Shown piece by piece: positions 23,606-35,293 of a DNA stretch of 64,000 bases. The notes under the pieces were generated by a model. That model was not told the DNA's origin and searched no databases. It saw only the letters and a list, made by a program, of their open reading frames with translations. This DNA is from Ampelocalamus luodianensis (taxonomy: Eukaryota > Streptophyta > Magnoliopsida > Poales > Poaceae), in assembly GCA_036346255.1 (NCBI GenBank), contig CM070624.1, forward strand, positions 20,864,626 to 20,928,625, written 5' to 3'. Made by a program: the position numbers and the translations under genes. Each line of letters opens with the position of its first letter. Position 1 is the first letter of the stretch.

Positions 23606-26600
23606 TGTAACATCCCAAATTTTCAGGGCTTTTTGAAAAATTTCAAAATAAAATTAACAATTTGGTTTTGTTGATTTGCTAAAACTTAACTTAAAAATTT
23701 TGAAACTAAAAGCAATTTAATATGAATGAATCCAACTCCAACTAATTCAAATTTGGTTTATTTTTGAGTTTATTGGAGTTCTCTGGTATTTAAGATTCCT
23801 TTTCTCTATTTGTTCCGAATTCCCGTCGGATCGTTCCTTTCGACCACCTCTTGGTTTCGATCATGTCTTGGTTTTGACCACCCTCTTAGTTTCGATCACC
23901 CTTTGTTTCGACCACCTTTTTGGTTTTGACCACCTCTTGGTTTCGACCACCCCTTGGTTTCAACTACCCTCTTGGTTTCGACCACCTCCTGGTTACGATC
24001 GGCTCTCGGTTTTGACCAACCTTGCCTGTCAACCTCCTCCTCGCTTGGTCACCATCGTGGCCGTCGCAGAAGTCCTTGGCCATTAAATGTTGTCACCTCT
24101 GCTGCAAAGTTGTCGCCTTGGCGCGATTCTCTCCCTCGTCTTCCTCAGCAGCAGGCGATTTAATTACCCGTCCTTCGCCGCACCAACCCCCTATGTTCTT
24201 TCTCCTCCCCACCTGCTCCCATCTCATCCTCGCCTAGGCGCCCATGCTGTCAAGCTCCCTCCTCCTCCTCAGCTGCTATAAATAGAAGCCTCGGAGCCTC
24301 TCGCCTTCCTCTTTCTTTGCCCCATTTCTCCCTCTCTCCCTCTCCTTTGTTTGCCAGGATTGCGAGCTCCAAGTACTTCGGCCAAAGCTTGCACCGCCAT
24401 TGAGGGTCCTTAGCCACCGACATCCCCCTCCTCTCGATCCTCGCCGCACCGGAGCCGCCGTTCTTCCTCTTCTCCTTTAGTCTCGGCCAACCTCTTTCCT
24501 CACCATCCTCCTTCGCCTTTGACCGCGAGCTTCCCGGTCTCTCTCCCGGTCTTGGTGAGTTTCCCACACCCTGTTCTCTCTCGTGTCCTTTCGATTTCGC
24601 CGAGTAGTTGAATTCTTTTGACTTTGTCGAATAGTCGTATCCCTCCTTCTGACCAAGTAGTCCTCCCGACCACCTGTAGTCGAACTCCTTTCGACCAGGT
24701 AGTCCTTTCGACCACTTGTCGTCAAACCTCCTTACAACTAGGTAGTCCTTCCAACCACCTGTAGTCGAATCCCCTTCCGACCACTTGTAGTCGAACCTCC
24801 TTCGATCAGGTAGCCTAAATCTTCTGATCAGTTGAAACTCCTTCCGAACTGGTGATTTCAAGACTTTCAAGAGCTCATTCTCCTTTGTTCGAGCTCCAAT
24901 CTGAGTGATTTCAATTTCTAATTCATCTAAATTCAATGCCTTTCTTTTGGGTTCTAGTTTGGTTCTTCTTGGGTTTTATTTGGAGTTGTTTTATTAATTT
25001 GGCTCTTTTCGCATGTATATATTCTCATATTTTCGAAGAGTTCTTGGACCCGACGACCTCGACCGAAGCATCTCAACTCTTCAACGAAGACAAGTCTTAG
25101 ACCTTTGATCATATTGAACCCATTTTATAAAAAATATTTTGTTTATATCAATATGCATGACTAGTTATATAAAATGGTTTCAAGAATAGTTAACACTTAC
25201 TTGGCAGTATGACTCCTTGAATCATTGTGATTGACATGTTGCCATGTACCATTGGACACCGTAGGCTAGGTAATCTTAGTTAGATATTATTATAATACCA
25301 ACATGGGTGCGTATTATGCTTAGTCATGCTTTAGTTATGCGATGCCTCTCGATCACATGGTTCAATGATGATAAATTTGACTAAATGAATTATGGAATTA
25401 TGGTATGTGTTGCTATGGCATGTGTTGCCATTATATTAAAATTTGTTGTACCATGGCATGGGTTGTCAATTGGTCAGATTGAACCAAAAATAATTTATAC
25501 TTGGCGAGTGGTCGATGGTGAAGGTGGGTGTATGAAGCACATTGGGATGCGGAAAGTCTCGCCTGAGCAATCGCTAAGGACTTAACTTTGTGCGTCATTG
25601 ATCTGGGCCATACCGTGCAACCACAAGTGTATTTATGGGGTGGACCTGGCCAACTAATTAGCAATATTTTGGTTTGGTTTTGTCGTGGTGGTGTGTGGAT
25701 TCACATGGCGCAAAAGGGGGTTCAGAATGGCGAAACCTTAGCGGGCAGAATCAAGTCAAAATAGAGTTTTGTAAAGGAAATGTGATAATCTCTTAGTCGC
25801 ATACCTCGGAAGTGTGTGGGCGGATAGTATAAGATGATTATATCTTGTGGGTCAAGCTTTGCAACCTCTGCAGACTGTAAAACTATTCGAATAGCCATAT
25901 CCTCAGTTATGGACAATGCCTGGTGATTTCGCACGAGGGGTAGGTTTTCTAAAAAATTGTGGTCGTGGTTGGTTTCGAGTTGTTTGGGAAGTGAGTAGAG
26001 GGTTCACGAGTTGTTTCAAAGGAACTTGATTACTTATGTATTAATCCTTCAAAATGTGCTTTGCAATCTACTTATTGTACCTAATGTCAATCATGCTTTC
26101 CGTAAATTAAATATAAAGCTATCCTTGTCAAGCCTTCATGAATACTATTTGCATATTGTTCCCTACGACTTACTGAGTACTTTATGTACTCACGGCTTTA
26201 CGCCCTTTGTTGATTAGTCGTCGAAGAAGACCCAGGGAGCACCGAGCTCTACGAGGATGACTACTTCGAAGACCATATGAGATAGGCCGTGTCCTCCACT
26301 CGATTGCCTGTAGGCACGTTGAATGGTCTCCACGAGTTGTTTTGGTTTTCATTGCAAGTTGTATGTTGTCGTGAGCCCTACGTGGCAAACCTTGTAAAAC
26401 TTGATCATAAGGTTCTTTTGCTACTAAGTAATATTGTTTTGCCTCCTTCTTTAGCTATGTTGTTGTCAAGGTTCCCCTCAGCGCTAGTCGGGTGGCTGAT
26501 CGGCGCCTAAGCGTCATCTAGGCGCCGCCTAGGCAGTCGACTCAGGCGAACTCTTGGGGGAGCAGAGCAGGAGGAGAGGGGGGAGCAAGGCGTGTTGGGA

Positions 26601-27497
26601 GCGTGACGCGAGGCGAGCGCGAGGCGAGGGGGAGCAAGGTGCGAAGGTGAGGGAGGAGCGAGGCGCGGAGACGAGGGGGAGGCCGACTCAGGCGGAGGCG
26701 AGGGGAGATCGATAGGGAAGAAGGAGGCGAGGGAAAAGAGGAGGCGGCGACGAGCAGGAGAAGGAGGCGAGGAGGAAGGAGGTGGTCGCGTGACTCATCT
26801 TGGGCTCTCGGTCGTCCGATCTCGCGTAATCTGAGCCATTCGATCGAGACCTCACCCCTCCATATTGTGACATGTGTCCCCCAAACCCTACAAGAAAACC
26901 TTCTCCCAGTCCCTACCCTTCATACGCACGCCATCGCCTCCTCCTCCTTCCCCTCGAGCACCCCTCGCTCCCCCTCGCCTCTGGCTGAGTCCACCTCCCC
27001 CCTCGTCTCCCTGCCCCACTCCCTCCGCGCTTCGCTCTCCCTCGCCTCCGCACCTCGCTACTTTCGAGCGTCGCTTCCACCACTGGTGGCGGAGGTTGAA
27101 TCGAGTGATGAGTGTTGGGAAGGTCGATTCGGCGTCGGCGAGGTCGATTCGGCGCCGGTGTATCAGACCACCCCTCCTCTCTTTCCACCTCATCTTGCCT
27201 CACACCACCTTGCGCCGCTCCGGACCGCCCAGCCGATTCCTCGCCTGCCCGCCTGGCTTCGCCTTGGACTGGCGTTAACTGCCTAGGCGGGCCGAGCACC
27301 TAGGGGCCCGATTGAGGCTGAGGCACGACGGTTGCCATGCGCTCAGCGCCTAGGCGGCCGAGGTGGCCGCCTAGGGGATCACTAGTTGTTGTATAATTAT
27401 GATTTCATCTATGTTGCAACTGTGCGAGCTAGCTGCTGATTTGGGACTAGTTCGAATGCACAGAGGAACTTAGGGTTGCATACCCGAGCTCCCGACA
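23606..27497 (+). mobile_element. Solo-LTR-like element 2 with nested hAT insertion
   Basis: It begins TGTAACATCCCAAATTTTC and ends GAGCTCCCGACA, in the opposite orientation to element 1. ATTT flanks both ends, so the target duplication is 4-5 bp and ambiguous by one base. A TATA box, TATAAATAG, lies at 24277-24285. The shared block is at 25840-25900, on the opposite strand relative to element 1. A 918-bp element is inserted at 26467-27384, leaving about 3.0 kb of LTR. Repeated TTTCGACCACC-like words fill 23840-24010 and 24650-24810. Confidence 0.7.
26459..27392. mobile_element. GC-rich non-autonomous hAT-like element nested in LTR element 2
   Basis: The element is 26467-27384, with perfect 8-bp duplications GTTGTTGT at 26459-26466 and 27385-27392. 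Its ends, CAAGGTTCCCCT and reversed TAGTGATCCCCTAG, are only loosely inverted. Subterminal words CTAGGCGCC and GCCTAGGCGG recur near both ends. There is no transposase. The 8-bp duplication points to the hAT superfamily. Confidence 0.65.
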
Positions 27498-27959
27498 ATT
27501 TTGTATTCAAATCTAATTTCTATTTTTATTTTTATTTTTTATTCTAAATTATAATTATTTAGATATTTTACTTAGAAATTCGTATGGAAATCAAGTTGCT
27601 AAGTTTATTTTATTTTTATTTTGAATTTTATTTTTATTGAACTTGACATGGACTTTTTTTACTTAGGAATTCGTATGGAAATCAAATTGTTGATTTATTT
27701 TATTTTATTCCGAATTTCAGTTTTATTTTACTTAAGATGAACTATTTCGTTTAATCTAGATCATTATAATCTGAACTCGCCACGATCGACAGAAAAGATC
27801 TTTATCTTTTTCTACCAATTAATGTGAAAATTTTTAGCTTTTGAGAGCGAAGGTGATGACTTCTTTTGACTCTGTTTTAATAAAATAATAGATATGTTAT
27901 AGTGGTACTGGGCCTCAACAGACACTGGATTTCATTGTTGGGCCTTGTTGGATCGTACG
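27498..27959. repeat. Continuation of AT-rich tandem tract
   Basis: The units GAAATTCGTATGGAAATCAA and TTTATTTTATTTTTATTT continue the array interrupted by LTR element 2. After 27780 no repeat or gene is evident. Confidence 0.45.
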
Positions 27960-28153
27960 TCTAAGGTGAACCCAAGACCGAAGCCGAGTAGCATCCGTGC
28001 CGATGACGAGCATGGCAATGTTCACGGCGGCGGCGTTGATGACGGAACCGGCAAGGAACACTACGCCGCCGATCAGCATGATGGCTTGGCCGGGCTCCCT
28101 TCCTAGTGAACGCGGGTGGACAGTCCACCCTAGAGGACACCTAAGCTTAGGAC

Positions 28154-28730
28154 TCCTAAGCTTCGCCCTGCAGCCTCCTAGAGGACATGTGGAGCGTGGC
28201 GCAAGTACGTCGAGCTGATTGACTGCGCCAGTTTCTGACTCACCCGCCTAAGAGCGAGCGAGGCCACAAGCCGCTCGTTCCGGCACCGCTCGTCTCATGT
28301 GACCCAGCCATCCGAATCGCAGGTTCGCAACTCGCAAATCGACCGACCGATCCACTCCTGCATCACAATTTTTACACCATCATCAAACCAATTCGAGCTA
28401 CGATGACGCCCCAATTCGTCACACCAATTCGTGATCACGCTCACGCCGGCTGCGCCCTTCCTAGTTCTAGGCAACCTGCATTGCAAAGCCGCAAAGTTAC
28501 CGGAGGACTCGAGAGATTATGCATGGAATCTGTAGGACCAAATCACCAACTAACAACGCGTCAATTCATTACAAGCGGAGACAAGGGTACCAGCAGGTTT
28601 TACGAAATCACAACATACTGTACTTTGCAGAAATTACCCACCCACGCAAGCACGCACGCACACACAAGGAGAGAGAGATCGCGCACCAACCATTTGATTT
28701 TACACCACTTTTTAACTGATATACACGTTT
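28154..28730. repeat. Duplicated transporter 3' flank, copy 1
   Basis: The stretch from TCCTAAGCTTCGCCCTGCAG to ACACGTTT is repeated in the same direction at 29680-30240 with only scattered differences. The second copy runs straight into the 3' end of transporter copy B, so this one is a displaced copy of that flank next to the pseudogene exon 2. Confidence 0.85.
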
Positions 28731-28969
28731 CACCATGCGTCGTTCCGCGCCGTGGTTTAACCAAAGATCACTAAGATGGTATTTGGTAAGATTACTAAAA
28801 TATCACTTCTCAATCATTTTCCAAAGACCGAGTCCAATCCTGTTGAAGCAATCGCCTGCTTCGCCACGTGTAGGTTGATCAACGGCTCTCATTATGTCGG
28901 CAAGTCTCTCCTGTCCGGATCCCACCGGAACCACCAAAGCACTTGCACCGACCCCCGCGCCGCTTGATC

Positions 28970-29510
28970 CAACCAGCTGCATCAAACTACCCGTTCGATC
29001 ATCCTCGTCCATTATGCGTTACGCTTGAGTCACTTGACCTCACCCGGCATTCATGATCGTTTTGTACCTTAGCTCTCCAAACTTAGTCCCGATCCTCCTC
29101 GCTGTTGACCGCCGTTGACCTGCAAGCCACCTGCACAGCAATAGACAGAGAAATCGTCTTCGGGAACAAGTTCTTCACAACATGACACATGTTAACTCAA
29201 AACATGCAATGTGCAATACATATGCATAGATAAACATGGATATGACCTATCCCATAATTAATTCTCTAAAAGAATCATCAATCAGCACAAAAACCGATCA
29301 GACCGCCATTCAATGGCCGGTCTGACCGCAGGCCGGTCTGATCGGTCCTTGAACGCCGGTCTGACCGCCATTGACCTGACAGCCTTTTAACTCCACCAAA
29401 AACGTGTGATTCGACAAACCATCAAAGCCATTGCCAGTTGTATCATCATCCTAAGACCATACGTATATCCTGATGATATCCACAAAATCTTGCATAAAGT
29501 GTGAGTGACC
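28970..29510. repeat. GGTCTGACCG-motif repeat, copy 2 (partial)
   Basis: A truncated relative of 16480-17215 in the same orientation. GGCCGGTCTGACCG and CGGTCTGACCGCC occur near 29310-29375 and TTGTATCATCATCCTAAGA near 29438. It lies between the two copies of the transporter 3' flank. Confidence 0.55.
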
Positions 29511-29679
29511 ATCAATTTGTTGGCCACCCCTTAGCACACAGGGGTGCGCCGTAGCTCGCCATCCCATGCTTAGGTCGTAGCTCATGCACGGCCGCTGTGC
29601 CGCGTGCCCGTCGGCCGTGACCGTTGCCTTGCGCATCTCTCCCTCTCTTCGCGCGACCGCAACGTGCTCAAGCGCCTCG

Positions 29680-30240
29680 TCCTAAGCTTCGCCCTGCAGC
29701 CTCCTAGAGGACATGTGGAGCGTGCGCGCAAGTACGTCGAGCTGACTGACTGCGCCAGTTTCCGACTCACCCGCGTAAGAGCGAGCGAGGCCACAAGCCG
29801 CTCGTTCCGGCGCCGCTTGTCTCATGCGACCCAGCCATCCGAATCGCAGGTTCGCAACTCGCAAGTCGACCGACCGATCCACTCCTGCGTCACAATTTTT
29901 ACACCGTCATCGAACCAATTCGAGCTCCGATGACGCCCCAATTCGTGATCACGCTCACGCCGGCCGCGCCCTTCCTAGTTCCTAGGCAACCTGCGTTGCA
30001 AAGCCGCAAAGTTACAGGAGGACTCGAGAGATTATGCATGGAATCTGTCGGACCAAATCACCGACTAACAACGCGTCAATTCATTACGAGCGGAGACAAG
30101 GGTACCAGCAGGTTTTACGAAATCACAGCACACTGTACTTTGCAGAAATTACCCACGCACACACACAAGGAGAGAGGGGGAGAGATCGCGCACCAACCAT
30201 TTGATTTCACACCACTTTTTAACTGATGGTGTACACGTTT
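29680..30240. repeat. Transporter 3' flank, copy 2, adjoining copy B
   Basis: Direct repeat partner of 28154-28730. It differs by small indels in a CACACA tract and probably contains the 3' UTR of copy B, whose stop codon lies at 30267. Confidence 0.8.
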
Positions 30241-30266
30241 TACAAGCAGTTCACTTGGCTGTCCTG

Positions 30267-33200
30267 CTAGACATCCTTGACGAACCTCCTCCAGTACCAG
30301 TGCTGCGCCCACACAGACCGCATGGCCTCCAGCGGCACGCCTTTCGTCTCCGGCAGGAACGCCGCCACGAAGGCCGTCATGATCAGGACCCAGCCGGCGT
30401 AGAAGAGGAATATGGCGTACTTCATGGCGCAGAGCAGGGTGATGAAGACCTGCGTCTGCGCGAAGGAGAGGCAGAGCGCGATGGACACGGTCGTGGCCTG
30501 CCCCGCCGACCTGATCTCCACGGGGTAGATCTCGCTCGGCACCACCCACTTGAGCGGCCCCCACGACATGCCGAAGCTGAACGTGTACAGGCACATGAAC
30601 ACCAGCACACCCACAGCGTAGTTCCGCGCCATCGTCACCGCGTGGTGCTTCCCGAGATGGTCCGCCAGTATCCATGACACGGCCACCTCAATTAGTCCAA
30701 TACCAAAAGAAAAGTTAGAGCATGCATAGACGCCACAAATGACATGAACGTGTACTACAATGTGCGTGTCCATATGTGCTGTTCTCCTGTACCTGGCAGA
30801 GCATCATGGCGATGCCGCCGGTGAGGAACATGAACCTGCGGCCGGCGCGGTCCACGACGAAGGTGGACACGACAACGGAGCACAAGTTCACGAGGCTAAG
30901 TATGACGGAGCCGACGATCGCCTTCTGGCTGTTGAAGCCGACCGTCCGGAATAGCACCGGCGAGAAGACGGAGATGACGATCATGCCGGTGAGGTCGAAG
31001 AACGTGGGGATGGCCACCATCATCACAAGGTAGTGCCGGTACCCCTTGCTGCGCAGCCTCTCGAACGCGCCCTCCTCGTTCCAGCGCGCCTCCTCGACGG
31101 CGCGGACGATGTCCTTGAACTCGGCGTCGACGTCGGCGTCCGCCCCGCGGATGCGCTGGAGTGACGCGCGGGCCTTGTCGGGCTCGCCACGCAGGACGAG
31201 GCTGCTGGGGGTGTCAGAGACAAAGAGGGCGCCCACGACGATGACGGTGGCCGGCACGGCGGCGAGGCCGAGGGAGACGCGCCAGCCCCAGTCGGGGATA
31301 CGGTTGGTGAAATAGTTGGCGACGGTCGCGGCCAGTGTGCCGAGGACGAGGAAGAAGTGGTAGGCGGAGGTGAACGCGCCGCGCCACCTGGCCGGTGATG
31401 TCTCGGCGAGATACAATGGAGCCGCCTGTGGTCAAGTTCATCTGAATTGATTGGAAATGGGTCGTAATGTAACTGGGCCAAAATATGCACCCGGCTACAT
31501 TGTTTTGCCTAACTGGTTAGCGAATTCTCTTGAGAAGGGAGAAGATTGTCAGTCAAGCGGTCAGACCTGCACGGTGAACCCAACACCGAAGCCGAGCAGC
31601 ATCCGGCCGATGATGAGCATCGCAATGTTCACGGCGCCGGCGTTGATGGCGGCGCCGGCGAGGAACAACGCGCCACCGATCAGCATGACGGCCTGCCGGC
31701 CCACCGTCCTCGTCACACGGCTCGCCACCAGCGACGACAGCACGCCGGCGATGTACAGCGACGACGTGAACGCCGTAAGCAGCTGGTTGTCGTACTTGCA
31801 GTAGGCGTCGCGCTTCGCGCTCTTCATCCCTCTCAGCACCTCCGGGAAGAACTTCTTCAGGAACGACTCCATCTGCGTCACGCCACCTAGGCAAAACATC
31901 ATCAGTAGACTGTAATTTTTTTCTTGTCCATTTGCAGCAGTGACGGGATATCGATCATCAGTGTGTAAGCATTACACGTACGAAAGTAAATTTATTTTCA
32001 CAACCCTAGTAATATCGAATCGGTTCACATTATCACATATGAGTCGACCTCCATAGAGTGATTTTTTTTGGAAGATTCGTCTCAATAGATATATAGTACC
32101 TTCGACTCTTTGAAAAATGCCTTCAATAGAGTAATATTTTAAGCAAAAGGATACGTGCTAGTTTTTCTTTCTTTGTTTTAGTTTTCAACGTCATACTTAT
32201 CTGCAAGCGTACATGCATATTTGCCGATCACATCAATAGATTATTTGTACTAACTATAGCGACATCCCACTAGAAAAGCCCTAGACTATTGGCATATGTG
32301 CTTATTCTAACTCCTTTCATGTCCAGCCTAACTGCCAAACTGCCTAAGCATCTGGTCAGACATGACATAAGGGTGGACTTAAGAACCTTAAATAATCCAC
32401 ATTGAGAGTATTCTAGTCGCATGTTATTTCCACTATATATAGTAACATGAGATTGTCAGCATATATTTATCCAAGATAAACAGATAGATATGCATATCTC
32501 GTGATCGGTATCTTCTGCATGCGTCACATACAGTGTTCGTACATCCATGAACATCATGATGTAATCCAGAAACTAACTATAGTGTAGTAATATGACAACG
32601 TGACCATTAATCCTTGTCATAGATATGGCTTGTGTTGTGTTTTACTTGTACATCACTGTTTGAGTGCTCTCTTGTTTCCCTGGCCTGCACGTTTATTTTT
32701 TGCAGCTGTGCTACTCTGATGAGGCATTTGTATCAAACTCAGTGGTTTTGCTTTTGCTCTCCCCGAGCCTTCTTGTTTCTGTTTTGCTACATTGCCAAGT
32801 ACTCCTACGCCAGTGCTTAGCTATTGCTTTGCTATGATCAGTAATAGTAGTGGATGCCATCGCTAATATGGAGTTGTATGGACAAGGTTGCAACGAATCC
32901 AAGCCACACGATACATGACAATAATTGACATGGATATGCCTTCTCATGCTTCCCATTTATGCCGATGCAGCACATGGTGGGAGAACACCGAGAGATCAAG
33001 GGGCCAAAAGTAATCTCCGGATTGGATTCTCTCAGCTAGCGAAATGCTTGCATGCATGGCATGAACAAACCCCAAAGCAAGAGGCGAGACATGTTCTGAT
33101 TCGTTCCCGGCATGCTTTCGCAGCTTGCTAGTGCTCGTGACTCTTGTCCTCAGCTTTCGTGTCAAGCAACGTATTGGAACTTAGATCTAGGTTCTAAAGC

Positions 33201-34243
33201 TAGCCCCTTGTAACACAACGTGTTCAGTTTAAAGTTTTAAAAAGTTCAAATTTGATTTCCAAATCTTCACCGCTTTGGTCTTTCAGGCAACATTTTCCGC
33301 CAAACACCTTTATTAATTGTTTGCTGGTAGTAGACTAGATAGATTGGTATTCAAATTCAACTAATATGGACAAACAATACCAGAAACTAGATCATTGACT
33401 CGATCCTTATGCCATGTGCAGAGTCAGTCAGCGATGGCATCTGCTTTAGAGTTTGGACAAGAGCGAGTGCTTCAGTACTCTCGAAAAGAAACATAGAAGT
33501 GTGCGCCCATCGATCTTTGCCAAAGGAATTATCGCTGCCTTTGAATAGTACTACCGCATTTGAATTGACTGAAGTGGAAACATCATTCTACTGCTGACTT
33601 GTAGTAGTAAGGAAAAAATATATTACATTTCCATTAAAAAAACCTTGTGTATTGAAAAAAATTCTTTTTAGGACAAGTTTGCATTTACAAACGCAGCGTG
33701 TCTTGTTCAAAGCTCAACTACTCAATGCCTCATTGGCACTATTTAAGGCTCTTACGGGGAATGCTATTCAGTTTGGCCTAGGTTAGCCATCGTTTAGAGT
33801 CCGTTTGGAACACATTAATTTCACAAGAAACAGTTCAACTCACGCAGAAATCGCAAAAAAAAATCCCGTATTCCAAACCAGGCCTTAGATCTCATCGAAA
33901 ACTGTATCCGATGAGACGTGCAAGAGATTTCCAAGCCGAAAATTCCGGCGATCGAGTGGGAACGAACAGCTCTCCCCGCGGCACCAAGACGCACGCTGGA
34001 AGTAAAGCATAGAAAATGCCGCATGTCCATGTACCAAGCCACCAAGCACGCCGAGAAGGCAAACAGAGGGTAATACGTAATTACGTAGATACATGCGTAC
34101 GCACCTGAGACGCCAATATCGTAGCCGAAGATGAGGCCGCAGGAGGCGGCCACGAGGCAGGTCACCACGACGGAGAGCGTCACACGGCCGCCGCCGTAGT
34201 CGTGCACGCGGCCGTCCGCCGCGGCGAATCCTCCCCCGGCCAT
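30267..34243 (-). CDS. STP/MST-type H+/monosaccharide symporter-like protein, copy B
   Basis: Exons 34105-34243, 31567-31886, 30793-31425 and 30267-30686 (139, 320, 633 and 420 nt) join in frame to encode 503 residues. Exon lengths and phases match copy A except in the last exon, where an AAG codon has become TAG and removes ten residues. The next bases still read like the copy A tail (QDSQVNC). TM1 FGYDIGVSGGVTQM with Asp42, TM4 GRMLLGFGVGF, PDTPSSL-type SDTPSSL, TM10 PLKWVVPSEIYPVEIRSAGQ and PETKGVPLE are present. The sugar-site positions read His176 (usually Gln), Phe296 and Asp297 (usually Gln-Gln), Ile302 (usually Asn) and Asn333 (kept). A plasma-membrane symporter fold is certain by family, the substrate is not. 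An 866-bp hairpin MITE sits 175 bp upstream of the ATG. Confidence 0.9.
31887..34104 (-). other. Intron 1 of copy B
   Basis: A 2.2-kb intron with no gene inside. Part of it (32340-32460) matches intron 1 of copy A at 4270-4350, for example AAGGGTGGACTT and TATTTCCAC, which supports duplication of the whole gene. A short block at 33800-33890 (GTCCGTTTGGAACAC and TTCCAAACCAGGCC) looks like a MITE remnant. Confidence 0.5.
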
Positions 34244-34363
34244 TGCGCGCGCTAGCCGCCCGCTCTCTCAGACGATGCTCGATCAGAGCAGCTTGCAGGT
34301 TGAGAGCCTTGGACGATGGATGGGCTGGAAGGAGCTGTAACAAGAGCGAGAGGGGGTCACCGG

Positions 34364-34372
34364 CTATGTAGG
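34364..34372 (-). promoter_or_regulatory. Weakened TATA-like site of copy B
   Basis: The minus strand reads CCTACATAGCC where copy A has CCTATATAGAT. It lies about 125 bases upstream of the ATG. One change turns TATATAG into TACATAG. Function is inferred from position only. Confidence 0.35.
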
Positions 34373-34407
34373 CCTGAGGATTTCGACTTGGAGGGCGCTA
34401 AGAGTGG

Positions 34408-35293
34408 AGCAATTGGCGAATTTTTTTTTGAAATAATATATTTTTTAAAAATATTTACAAAACTAGGTCATCGCTCTAAAAAATTGCAAGAATAGATTTC
34501 TGTCGCTAATTTATCTGGTGATAGGTTCCTATCGCTAGTTGAACTGACGACAGGAATCTATGAATTTTTAAATATAGCAAATAAACTCAAAAAATTATAA
34601 CAAATTTTCTGGAGCATCCTGATAGACTGTTATTGCTTCTGTAATTTTTTTTCATAATTTTATCCATTATGAATTTGTCTCTAAAATTCATTTAAGTATA
34701 CTATTTGTAGAATTTTTAAATATAACAGATGAGGTCCAAAAATTATGAATTTTTTTGTGAACTCTCCTTACATAGTGTAATTTTTTATGTAATTTTTCCA
34801 GAATTTTATAGGCTTTGAAATTGTCTCTAAAATTCTGAATTTAGGTTTCTGATACAGTATACTTGATTGTATACCCTTATTGTTAGAGACAATTTCAAAA
34901 CATATAAAATTCTGAACAAATTACAGAAACAATTATACTATGTAAGGAGAGTGCACAAAAAAATTTATAATTTTTGGACCTCATCTGTTATATTTAAAAA
35001 TTCTACAAATAGTATACTTAAATGAATTTTAGAGACCAATTCATAATGGATAAAATTATGAAAACATTACAGAAGCAAGAACACTCTGTCAGGATGCTCC
35101 ACAAATGCTCCAATTTTGGAGTTTATTTGCTATATTTAAATTCATAGATTCGCTATTGATAGGAAACTTGTCGCCAAATGAACTGAACTGTCGCGATGAA
35201 CGGGAACCTATTTTTGCAATTTTTGGGAGCGATGACCTAGTTTTGTAAATATTTTTAAAAATATATTATTTCAAAAAAAAATCAGCAATTGGC
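34408..35293. mobile_element. 866-bp hairpin MITE (MULE family) in the copy B promoter
   Basis: The element is 34418-35283, flanked by perfect 10-bp duplications AGCAATTGGC at 34408-34417 and 35284-35293. It is one long inverted repeat. The outer tips, GATTTTTTTTTGAAATAATA type, continue through AAAACTAGGTCATCGCTC, and inner blocks such as CTACAAATAGTATACTTAAA pair with their reverse complements. Each arm is about 400 bases. The tips match those of the MULE at 7480-11302, so it is a non-autonomous relative. A transcript through it would form a very long hairpin. Confidence 0.85.

Larger units (their letters stand above)
17576..28110 (-). pseudogene. STP-type transporter pseudogene, split by ~10 kb of transposons
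   Basis: Two fragments lie in gene order on the minus strand. Near 17576-17940 is most of exon 4 (FAWSWAPLRWVVPSEIYP); one extra base then shifts the frame, and the tail resembles KDAKQDSQVN. Near 27965-28100 is part of exon 2 (MLIGGVVFLAGSVINAAAVN), also with an inserted base, in the equivalent of IIGRMLLG. Exons 1 and 3 were not found. Between the fragments are two solo-LTR-like elements and AT-rich repeats. The simplest reading is one tandem copy broken by insertions, but two independent fragments cannot be excluded. No product is expected. Confidence 0.72.

Noticed and set aside
24250..24936. 228-codon minus-strand frame in LTR element 2
   Set aside because: It lies across the TATA box and repeated TCGACCAC words of an LTR and is low-complexity and charged, with no recognisable domain.
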